Below, one piece after another: positions 22,595 through 29,511 of a stretch of 30,312 nucleotides of DNA. Position 1 is the first letter of the stretch. The number at the start of each line of letters is the position of its first letter. Where the stretch lies: positions 1 to 30,312 of the forward strand of contig JAOTWH010000004.1 of the NCBI GenBank assembly GCA_029863035.1, written 5' to 3'. The notes under the pieces were generated by a model. That model was not told the origin of the DNA. It worked only from the letters and a program-made list of their open reading frames with translations, and did no database searches. Origin of the DNA: Acidimicrobiia bacterium. Its GTDB lineage: Bacteria; Actinomycetota; Acidimicrobiia; UBA5794; JAOTWH01. The position numbers and the translations under genes are program-made.

Positions 22595-24067
22595 ATGTTC
22601 TCCGCAACGACATCGGTGGCACTTGTGGGCATCGAGGCCCGAGCCGTGCGAGTTGAAGTGCACGTTGGTGGCGGCAAACCGATCTTCTCTTTGGTTGGTC
22701 TGCCTGACGCCGCAGTTCGCGAAGCGAAGGAACGCGTCCGGGCCGCTCTGGCCTCGTCTGGCTTCCAGTTTCCGAATCGACGGGTAACCGTCAACCTGGC
22801 GCCGGCCGACCTCCCCAAGGCGGGCTCTGCCTACGACCTGCCCATCGCGTTCGGTGTGTTGGCAGCGTCGCGCGTTGTGTCTCCCGAGGCGGCCGAGGTC
22901 GTTGCGTTGGGCGAGCTAGCTCTCGACGGTTCGCTAAGGGCGGTGCGGGGAGGCCTGGGGGCAGGTGAGGTGTCGCGCGACATCGGCGTTCCTTGCGTGC
23001 TTCCTCCCGAGTCGGCTGTCGAGGCATCGCTGGTCGCGGGCGCCGAGGTCCGGGCCGCTTCGTCGCTGGCCGAGGCGGTATCGGTAGCCGTTGGGTCAAC
23101 GCCCGGTCAGGAGATTCGGCTGCCAAGCGAGGAGGCACCTTCGGGTCGCGACCTCATGGCAGTTCGTGGTCAGGCTCGGGCGCGACGCGCCCTGGAAGTC
23201 ACCGCGGCTGGGGGCCATCATCTACTTCTCACCGGGCCTCCCGGCACAGGCAAGACGCTGCTGGCGAGTTGCCTGCCGTCGATACTGCCAACCCTGACCG
23301 ACACCCAACAGGTCGAAGTCGCCAAGGCCTGGTCGGCGGCAGGGCGATCGAAGCCTTCCCGCGCCAACCCCCCATTCCGCAGTCCGCACCACTCTGCTAC
23401 GCCGGCGGCGTTGTTGGGCGGGGGGAGCGGCGTGCCATCGCCGGGCGAGTTGACACTTGCTCACCACGGGGTGCTCTTCCTCGACGAGCTTGGCGAGTTT
23501 CCGCCGTACCTGCTCGACGGCATGCGCCAGCCGCTCGAAGAGGGTTCTGTACACGTTGCTCGCAGAGGGGTGTCTGTGAAGTTCCCCTGCGACTGTCAGG
23601 TGGTAGCGGCGACCAATCCATGTCCATGCGGTTTCTTGGGCGACGAACGAGTGCCATGCGGATGCACCCCGGCTGCGGTAGCTCGGTACCGAAGGCGCTT
23701 CTCCGGACCCTTCCTCGACCGTTTCGATATCAGAACCTCTCTCAGCCGCCCCGACGGAGACGAGCTGCTTGGCCCACCCGGAGAGAACAGCGAAGCGGTC
23801 CGTTGCAGAGTGGTTGCGGCCCGGCTTCGCCAAGCGGGGAGGGGCTCGCTCAATCGGAACTTAGAGCGAGAGCAGATCGATCGGTTGGACTGGTCAAGCG
23901 ATGCTGTGGCGTCGGTGCGTGCGGCGCTGTCGTCATCTCGGCTCAGCGGACGCGGTTTCGACAGGGTGCGGAAGGTGGCTGTCACCATCGCCGACCTGGC
24001 CGATTCCGATCGCATCGAGCAGCACCACGTGGCAGAGGCTCTCGGTTACCGGAAGGATTTCGAATGA
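22595..24067 (+). CDS. comM: ComM / YifB-type Mg-chelatase-like AAA+ ATPase
   Basis: ComM is a hexameric helicase that drives branch migration during natural transformation. The 490-residue protein has an N-terminal Lon-like domain (VHVGGGKPIFSLVGLPDAAV, then VNLAPADLPKAGSAYDLPIA), the AAA+ core with Walker A LTGPPGTGKTLLA (about residues 210-222), Walker B GVLFLDELGEF, sensor segment AATNPCPCGFLG with a Cys-rich CPCG and CGCT pair, and the C-terminal SGRGFDRVRKVAVTIADL. It overlaps dprA by four bases (ATGA). Together with dprA it suggests a DNA uptake or recombination role, though no uptake machine is present in the window. Confidence 0.96.
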   Translation: MFSATTSVALVGIEARAVRVEVHVGGGKPIFSLVGLPDAAVREAKERVRAALASSGFQFPNRRVTVNLAPADLPKAGSAYDLPIAFGVLAASRVVSPEAAEVVALGELALDGSLRAVRGGLGAGEVSRDIGVPCVLPPESAVEASLVAGAEVRAASSLAEAVSVAVGSTPGQEIRLPSEEAPSGRDLMAVRGQARARRALEVTAAGGHHLLLTGPPGTGKTLLASCLPSILPTLTDTQQVEVAKAWSAAGRSKPSRANPPFRSPHHSATPAALLGGGSGVPSPGELTLAHHGVLFLDELGEFPPYLLDGMRQPLEEGSVHVARRGVSVKFPCDCQVVAATNPCPCGFLGDERVPCGCTPAAVARYRRRFSGPFLDRFDIRTSLSRPDGDELLGPPGENSEAVRCRVVAARLRQAGRGSLNRNLEREQIDRLDWSSDAVASVRAALSSSRLSGRGFDRVRKVAVTIADLADSDRIEQHHVAEALGYRKDFE

Positions 24068-24897
24068 AGACGAGCACGATCGATCTCGACGCCATGCCGA
24101 ACCGGCTGGCGGAGTTGCCAGACTGCCCATCTCGCCTGTTCGTCCGAGGATCGATTCCTCGGGTTCCGATGGTCGCAGTCATCGGAACCCGATCGTGCAC
24201 CCGCTACGGCAGGCGCCTGGCAAGGGCTTTTGGCTCAGCGATCGCCACCGCTGGATGGTGTCTGGTGAGCGGCTTGGCGCGCGGGATCGACGGCGAGGCT
24301 CATCGGGGAACGGTTGCGTCGAGGGGATTGGGGGTTGGCGTCCTCGGCTCCGGTCTCGACGTGTGGTATCCGGCGGAGCACCAGGTGTTGGGGGAGGAGC
24401 TGCTAGAGCTGGGCGGGGCCGTTATCTCTGAGTACGAAGAGGGGACTCCTCCCGAGCGCTGGCACTTCCCGCGTCGCAATCGCATCATCTCAGGCCTGGC
24501 GCAGGCCGTGGTGGTGGTGGAGGCGGGACTCACCGGAGGCGCTCTCATCACTGCCAGCCTGGCGCTCGACCAAGGCCGCCCGGTGTTCGTAGTGCCCGGC
24601 GATGTCGATCGGCCCGCCTCGGAGGGCTGTAATCGTCTGTTGCGAGATGGGGCGCATCCCGTATTGGGTCCTGGTGACCTGGTCGAAGAGCTCTCGCTGG
24701 TGCTCGGCCCGCCGCTGGGGACGCCTGGCCGTACCGCAGATGACAAGCTGGTCGAGGCCGTGGCGGCCGGAGCGCAGCTGAGCGAGCTGGCAGATGAGCT
24801 GGGGAGCCCCGAGCCCGAGGTCAGGCTGCGGGTGGCCCGCCTTCGGGCAGATGGAAGACTCGCTGGTGCCGGGGGGACGGTGGCTCCGGGCCGCTAG
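24064..24897 (+). CDS. dprA: DNA processing protein DprA (short, no SAM domain)
   Basis: DprA protects incoming single-stranded DNA and loads RecA. The 277-residue protein has the Rossmann fold core: MVAVIGTRSCTRYGRRLA, SGLARGIDGEAHRG, LGSGLDVWYPAEHQ, SEYEEGTPPERWHFPRRNRI, VVEAGLTGGALITASLAL and VPGDVDRPASEG. The C-terminal winged-helix part (LVEAVAAGAQLSELADELG) is present. Typical DprA is about 290-390 residues; the N-terminal SAM/helix-hairpin-helix domain is reduced to about 35 residues here. The ATG overlaps the comM stop (ATGA). The frame is open far upstream, but only as a shadow of comM. Confidence 0.95.
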   Translation: MKTSTIDLDAMPNRLAELPDCPSRLFVRGSIPRVPMVAVIGTRSCTRYGRRLARAFGSAIATAGWCLVSGLARGIDGEAHRGTVASRGLGVGVLGSGLDVWYPAEHQVLGEELLELGGAVISEYEEGTPPERWHFPRRNRIISGLAQAVVVVEAGLTGGALITASLALDQGRPVFVVPGDVDRPASEGCNRLLRDGAHPVLGPGDLVEELSLVLGPPLGTPGRTADDKLVEAVAAGAQLSELADELGSPEPEVRLRVARLRADGRLAGAGGTVAPGR

Positions 24898-25031
24898 AGG
24901 TTGGTGCGAAGGCCTGATGGGCGAGGGCGGATTGGACCATCGGTATCTCGCCAATCGACCGTAACGCGCTGACGGTCTGAACCTGTCGTTCGGCCCTACA
25001 TCGGGCACAACCGATGCAAGAGGCTGGGAGC

Positions 25032-27488
25032 ATGACTGGAAGGGTCTGGCTGGTGGCGTGTGCCCTTTGCCTGTTCGGATCTGTGCTGTTGGCTCCTGCG
25101 ACATCAGGTCAGGAGGGCGAGGACGCCGCGGTACTGCTGATCCTAGACGCCTCCGGATCGATGAACTCCACCGACGACAACGGGGTCCGGCTCATCGACG
25201 GCGCCCAGCAGGCCTTGACCCGCCTGGTCGAGATATTGCCCGAGGGAGCCCCGGTGGGGTTGCGGGTCTACGGGCATCGGGTGCCCAACACCGACAAGAC
25301 CAACGGCTGCTTGGACACCGAGCTGATCGTGCCGGTGGGTCCCCTGGAGAAGGGATCGATGATCGATGCCATAGGGAGCTTCTCGGCCAGGGGGTTCACC
25401 CCCATTGGGCTATCGCTCGAAGAGGCGGCCTCCGACCTGTCAGATGGGCGAGGCACCATCATCTTGGTCTCCGATGGTGAGGACACCTGCGCTCCACCCG
25501 ATCCGTGCGACGTCGCGGCCGGGCTTGTGAGCGCCGGCATCGATGTCCAGGTGCACACCGTTGGCTTCTTCCTGGGGGAGGGTGACCCTGCCCGCGCTCA
25601 GCTGCAGTGCATCGCCGATGCCACCGGCGCCTCCTATCGCGACGTCGACGCCATCGACTCGCTCACCGGTGAGCTGGGCCAGATCGTCGTGCAATCCCTT
25701 CCCGGGTTGGGCAACATCCCTGTGCCCATCGCCGGGGCGTTGGTTCGCACTGCAGCGCCTACGTTGAACCTCGGAGTTGCGCCCGGGGGCCACCCCCCGG
25801 GTAGCGGGTTCGGTGCCTATCAGGCCGCGCTGGCACCTGGCCAAACCGTGTGGTACGCCGTTGAACTGGACGGCCCATCGTTCTTGTCGGTGGGCGGCGA
25901 CCTCAGCGCCTTCGTCCCGGGGGCCCAGCCGGGTGACACGATGGAAATGGTGATCACCGACGACAGCGGAGCCGAGGTCCATCTGTGGGACTCACGCTGG
26001 GGGCGCTCTTCGGTGGTGCTCACCGACATCGATGACCCGCAACGGGTCGGTTTCGGAGCCAGCACCGGTATCGGGTTCGACAACCCGTGGAGTGTGATGT
26101 CGGCCGAGGAGCGGTGGCCGGTGGAGATCCTGGGGTACGACGAGGAGTCCCACGACGCCACCATGAGAGAGCTGGTACGCCGGCCCGAGCCGCCCCTCGC
26201 CGGTCCCGGCACCTACTACATCGGGTTCACCTGGAACAGCGACGCCCAACTAGATCCTGCCTCGATCGGCTTCCTGATCACGACGTGGCCCATCAGCGAC
26301 AGCATCCACCTCCAGTACGCATTAGCGGCAGGAGCGCAGGAAGCGGCCGGGGCACTGCTACTGCGACCCACTGGGTACGTCCGGGGGCCGATCCAACCAG
26401 GACCAAGTGACGGTGACCTCCAAGGTGGCTATTTCGGAGACATCGAACGCGGCGCCACCATCTGGTACTCGGTCCACCTCGAGGTCGACGAGGCGCTTTC
26501 GGTGCGGGGGTTCCTCAATCGACCCGAAGGGGCCAGCGCCGGTTCAGGGGAGACCTTCGGGGTCGAGATCTACGACCCCGAGATGCGGCTGGTCACCAGG
26601 CAGTACGAGGATCGAGAGTCGACGCTGGACCTCGCAGACCCAACGGCGCTCGACGCCAGCTTCCTGCCGCACGGCCTGGCTCCTCGGCCTCTGGCGGGCG
26701 GTGCCACCCCGTCGCTGTTGGGCGAAAGCGACACCACAGAAGGCACCCATTTCATCGCCTTCACGTGGGACGGTCCCGCCGACGGCACCTCAGCCGAGCT
26801 CGAATTCATCCTGAATGTGCACGGCGCCTTCGATGGAGCCGCTGGTGGCGGCGACAGGTTGTACCTCGTCGGGTCGCTGGACCGCTTGGCGGCACCGTTC
26901 GTGGACGTCGGCCTGTGTCCGGGCAGTCCCGATGCCTACTGCTTTGACCTCAGCGCGGTCATACGTCCCGGTGAGACCCGTTGGTACCAGGTTGAAGCGC
27001 CCGAGGGCTTGAGTGTGATGCTCGAAGCCGAGTTCGTCCCGCCAGCGGGATATCAACCGGGCGCGGACGATCACTTGCGGTTGTCGATCATCGATGTGGA
27101 CGGGAACGATGTGACCTTCGACCATGAGCAAGCGCCGGCCGCACTCGACCTGAACTTCGTGGAGGAGGTGGCCAACCCCAGGGCCCAAAGCGTCTGCCCC
27201 GGCTGCGACCCTCCTCCGCCGGCATACGCCAGAGGGGGGCTCCACTACCTGGGAGTTACCTGGGAAAGTGAGGCGGAGCCCGTCGACGCAGAGCTGATCC
27301 TCCAAGTCGAGATGGCGCCGGTGGGAGAGGATCTCTTGCCGCCAGGCGAGGAGGTACTGGACGCCGCCGACAGCGGACCCGATCGCGGGCGAGAGCTGGT
27401 GGTGCTGGTAGCGACCCTGCTCGTCGCCGGGGGCGGGGCATGGTTGCTGTGGCGCAGATTCCGACGTCGAGCGGCGACTCCCGAGTAG
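25032..27488 (+). CDS. Exported VWA-domain surface protein with three tandem repeats and C-terminal membrane anchor
   Basis: I recognise the VWA domain but not the rest. The 818-residue protein has a signal peptide (1-26), a VWA domain (about 32-215) with a full MIDAS: DASGSM (39-44), GFTPIG and SDGED, and Cys pairs CLD and CAPPDPC. Three related beta-rich units follow, each beginning with a Gly-rich WY motif (Trp at 274, 478 and 651) and ending with a TW motif (Trp at 401, 579 and 744). A final membrane segment (789-807) is followed by Arg-rich RRFRRR, so most of the protein lies outside the cell. The ATG at 25032 is chosen because GGGAG precedes it; an ATG at 25014 is also open. Confidence 0.85.
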   Translation: MTGRVWLVACALCLFGSVLLAPATSGQEGEDAAVLLILDASGSMNSTDDNGVRLIDGAQQALTRLVEILPEGAPVGLRVYGHRVPNTDKTNGCLDTELIVPVGPLEKGSMIDAIGSFSARGFTPIGLSLEEAASDLSDGRGTIILVSDGEDTCAPPDPCDVAAGLVSAGIDVQVHTVGFFLGEGDPARAQLQCIADATGASYRDVDAIDSLTGELGQIVVQSLPGLGNIPVPIAGALVRTAAPTLNLGVAPGGHPPGSGFGAYQAALAPGQTVWYAVELDGPSFLSVGGDLSAFVPGAQPGDTMEMVITDDSGAEVHLWDSRWGRSSVVLTDIDDPQRVGFGASTGIGFDNPWSVMSAEERWPVEILGYDEESHDATMRELVRRPEPPLAGPGTYYIGFTWNSDAQLDPASIGFLITTWPISDSIHLQYALAAGAQEAAGALLLRPTGYVRGPIQPGPSDGDLQGGYFGDIERGATIWYSVHLEVDEALSVRGFLNRPEGASAGSGETFGVEIYDPEMRLVTRQYEDRESTLDLADPTALDASFLPHGLAPRPLAGGATPSLLGESDTTEGTHFIAFTWDGPADGTSAELEFILNVHGAFDGAAGGGDRLYLVGSLDRLAAPFVDVGLCPGSPDAYCFDLSAVIRPGETRWYQVEAPEGLSVMLEAEFVPPAGYQPGADDHLRLSIIDVDGNDVTFDHEQAPAALDLNFVEEVANPRAQSVCPGCDPPPPAYARGGLHYLGVTWESEAEPVDAELILQVEMAPVGEDLLPPGEEVLDAADSGPDRGRELVVLVATLLVAGGGAWLLWRRFRRRAATPE

Positions 27489-27542
27489 TCCGTAGCTATC
27501 GCTACCGCGAACGCTGACCTTGAATTCCGTACGGGCTGACGC

Positions 27543-27608
27543 CTACTGGGTGCTGCATGCTCCGAGGACGATGACAACCGCAAGGGCCGAGAGAGTTCCT
27601 GTTGACAT
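27543..27608 (-). CDS. Possible 21-residue micro-lipoprotein ORF
   Basis: A minus-strand ORF runs from ATG at 27608 to TAG at 27543. Its peptide is a near-complete lipoprotein signal: MSTGTLSALAVVIVLGAC with lipobox LGAC, then only three further residues (STQ). The mature product would be a lipid-modified tetrapeptide. A weak GGAA lies before the ATG. It could be a real micro-lipoprotein, a remnant of a longer lipoprotein gene, or chance. It lies in the 237-nt gap between the VWA gene and the Xer gene. Confidence 0.3.
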   Translation of the reverse strand: MSTGTLSALAVVIVLGACSTQ

Positions 27609-27637
27609 GACGATTCCGAGCTCGGGAGCGCGTCAGT

Positions 27638-27668
27638 ATGGCGTTTCTGGTTCACTAGCAAACGCCAT
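27638..27668. repeat. Inverted repeat, possible terminator or operator before the Xer recombinase gene
   Basis: ATGGCGTTT (27638-27646) and AAACGCCAT (27660-27668) are exact inverted copies around a 13-nt loop. Two more base pairs (CT with AG) can form inside with one bulged C. The sequence after it (GGGCTTTGTGTCCCTT) has only a weak T content. A second small palindrome CCGAGCTCGG is at 27615-27624, and a 5-bp hairpin is at 27492-27505 just after the VWA stop. Confidence 0.5.
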
Positions 27669-27725
27669 CGGGCTTTGTGTCCCTTGAGTCGTTGACTGGC
27701 TGGCGTCGCATGGCACCATGTGCCC

Positions 27726-28619
27726 ATGGCGGCAATCCCACAAGTCCCAGGTTGGGCCGATCGCTCTCTTGAGGGCTACCTATCGCGTCTTCAGGCGGAA
27801 CGCGGCTTGTCGCCTCACACAGTTGCCGCTTATCGGAGCGACCTGGCCCAGTTCTTCGATTACGCGGATCGGGCCGGCACTACGAGCCTGAAGGAAATCG
27901 ATCGACGCCAGGTGCGGCGCTTCTTGGCGTTCCTCTCGACTCGCCAGTACGCCAGGCGGTCCGTCGCCCGCAAGGCGTCGGCGGTGAGGTCCTTCTTCGA
28001 TGACGCCGCCAAGAGAGGGCTGGTGGCGCCGAGTCCGATCGCATCCATGGGACAGCCGAAGAGGCCAAGAACCCTGCCAAGAGCACTGCCCGCCAAAACG
28101 CTGGGAGGCATGCTGGATGCACTCGACGGCGAAGAACCGGTCGCCCTGAGAGATCGAGCGTTGCTCGAGTTGCTTTACGCCACGGGCTTGCGCGTTGCGG
28201 AGTTAGCGCAGCTCACCCTGACGGACCTGCGCGATGGCGACTTCATCCGCGTGATCGGCAAGGGTGACAAGGAGAGAGTTGTTCCGGTGGGTAAGACCGC
28301 CCGCAGGGCGCTCGACGCCTATCTGGCGCGGGGGCGACCTGAGCTGGCCGGACCATACTCGAGCAGCGCGGTTTTCGTAGGGGTGAGGGGTGCAGCACTG
28401 GACACCCGTGGAATGCGCCGGGTTGTCCGACAACGCCTTGGTACCTTTCCCCATGCACTGAGACACTCGTTCGCCACGCATCTATTGGAGAGAGGCGCTG
28501 ATCTGAGAGCCGTACAAGAACTCTTAGGTCATGCCGAGCTGGCGTCGACACAGATATACACTTCCGTGACTCGCGAGCACCTGAAAGCAACTTATGACCG
28601 GTCGCACCCGCGCGCCTGA
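27726..28619 (+). CDS. xerC: Tyrosine recombinase of the XerC/XerD type
   Basis: This enzyme resolves chromosome dimers by site-specific recombination. The 297-residue protein has the N-terminal SAM-like core-binding domain (YLSRLQAERGLSPHTVAAYR) and the catalytic domain with all active residues: Arg in TGLRVAEL (156), Lys in GKGDKER (179), His and Arg in HALRHSFATHL (243, 246), His in LLGH (269) and Tyr in IYTSV (278), numbered from the ATG. An in-frame GTG at 27720 would add two residues. The position between dprA and whiG/rpsB is that of the housekeeping actinobacterial xerC; XerC versus XerD cannot be settled by eye. It overlaps the sigma gene by 26 nt. Confidence 0.93.
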   Translation: MAAIPQVPGWADRSLEGYLSRLQAERGLSPHTVAAYRSDLAQFFDYADRAGTTSLKEIDRRQVRRFLAFLSTRQYARRSVARKASAVRSFFDDAAKRGLVAPSPIASMGQPKRPRTLPRALPAKTLGGMLDALDGEEPVALRDRALLELLYATGLRVAELAQLTLTDLRDGDFIRVIGKGDKERVVPVGKTARRALDAYLARGRPELAGPYSSSAVFVGVRGAALDTRGMRRVVRQRLGTFPHALRHSFATHLLERGADLRAVQELLGHAELASTQIYTSVTREHLKATYDRSHPRA

Positions 28620-29394
28620 CGAAAGAGGCCCTGAAGAGGTCCAAGATCTCTGGCGACGTTTCAAGGCCAAGAAGAGCGACCCCGAAGCCCGCGAGGGCCT
28701 CATTCTTCACTATTCGCCGTTGGTCAAGTTCGTTGCTGGTCGTGTCGGCGTGGGACTCCCTCGTAACGTCGATCATGGAGATCTGGCTTCATACGGCACC
28801 TTCGGACTGATCGATGCCATAGACAAGTTCGATCTCGATCGCGGGATCAAGTTCGAGACCTACGCCGTTAACCGGATTCGGGGAGCCATCCTCGACGAGT
28901 TGCGCGGCCTCGATTGGGTACCACGCTCAGTGCGGGCAAGGGCCCGCGAGATCCAGCGGAGCCTTGGTGAGCTCGAACACAAGCTGGAACGTACGCCAAC
29001 AGACGCAGAGCTTGCGGCCCAGGTCGGCGTGTCGGTTGAGGAGCTACAGGACAGCCTGGCCGAGATATCAACCTTGGGTCTGGTGGCGCTCGACGAGCTG
29101 CTGAGTCCCGATGCGCGAGATTCGGCGTCGGTGGGGGAGATGTTGGCCGACCCCAAGGCGCTCGACCCGTCTGGGAACTTCGAGAAAGACGAGACGAGGT
29201 ACTTCCTGGCCGATGCAGTTACCCGCCTTGCCGAGCGGGAGCGCCTTGTGGTGACCCTGTACTACTACGAGGGACTCACCCTGGCCGAGATCGGTGGGGT
29301 GCTCGGTGTAACCGAATCGCGGGTCTGTCAGATTCACACCAAAGCCGTCATGAGCCTTCGCAACCGGATGATTGAGCCGACCTTTAAGGACTGA
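28594..29394 (+). CDS. whiG: RNA polymerase sigma factor, FliA/WhiG family
   Basis: This is a group 3 sigma-70 factor of 266 residues. Region 2 is YSPLVKFVAGRVGVGLPRNV to SYGTFGLIDAIDKFDLDRG and TYAVNRIRGAILDELRGLDW. Region 3 is RTPTDAELAAQVGVSVEEL. Region 4 is LAERERLVVTLYYYEGLTLAEI with the helix-turn-helix GVTESRVCQIHTKAV. FliA relatives drive flagellar genes and WhiG drives sporulation in Streptomyces; neither set is in this window, so the regulon is unknown. The symbol follows position beside rpsB. The ATG lies inside the Xer gene's end. A TACACT at 28557-28562 could be a promoter of its own. Confidence 0.92.
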   Translation: MTGRTRAPDERGPEEVQDLWRRFKAKKSDPEAREGLILHYSPLVKFVAGRVGVGLPRNVDHGDLASYGTFGLIDAIDKFDLDRGIKFETYAVNRIRGAILDELRGLDWVPRSVRARAREIQRSLGELEHKLERTPTDAELAAQVGVSVEELQDSLAEISTLGLVALDELLSPDARDSASVGEMLADPKALDPSGNFEKDETRYFLADAVTRLAERERLVVTLYYYEGLTLAEIGGVLGVTESRVCQIHTKAVMSLRNRMIEPTFKD

Positions 29395-29396
29395 GG

Positions 29397-29402
29397 TACA
29401 CT
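29397..29402 (+). promoter_or_regulatory. Predicted -10 element of rpsB
   Basis: TACACT three bases after the sigma gene stop. A TTGAGC at 29372-29377 could be a -35, although the 19-nt spacer is long. Transcription would start near 29409 and give a leader of about 100 nt. Confidence 0.4.
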
Positions 29403-29434
29403 CCCGCCGCCATAAATCACACGCTCGCCGCAAC

Positions 29435-29467
29435 CTCCGTCGGTCGGGACCTGGCGGTCCCGCGGAG
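29435..29467 (+). promoter_or_regulatory. Stem-loop in the rpsB leader
   Basis: GGGACC (29446-29451) pairs with GGTCCC (29456-29461) around a TGGC loop. Outside it, CTCCG (29435-29439) can pair with CGGAG (29463-29467) across an asymmetric internal loop. It lies 45 nt before the AGGAGG ribosome binding site of rpsB. It may take part in autoregulation by S2, which is known for rpsB leaders in other bacteria, but no match to a specific RNA family was recognised. Confidence 0.4.
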
Positions 29468-29511
29468 ACTCGAAGGGTGCGCGGAGGACCAACCGAGATC
29501 AGGAGGCAGCC

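Noticed and set aside
22993..24063. Long open frame in front of dprA in the same frame
   Set aside because: It lies wholly within comM, has Arg/Gly-rich shadow composition and no domain resemblance.
24930..24956. GATTGG ... CCAATC inverted repeat after dprA
   Set aside because: Six pairs with a 15-nt loop and no T tract; likely to be chance.
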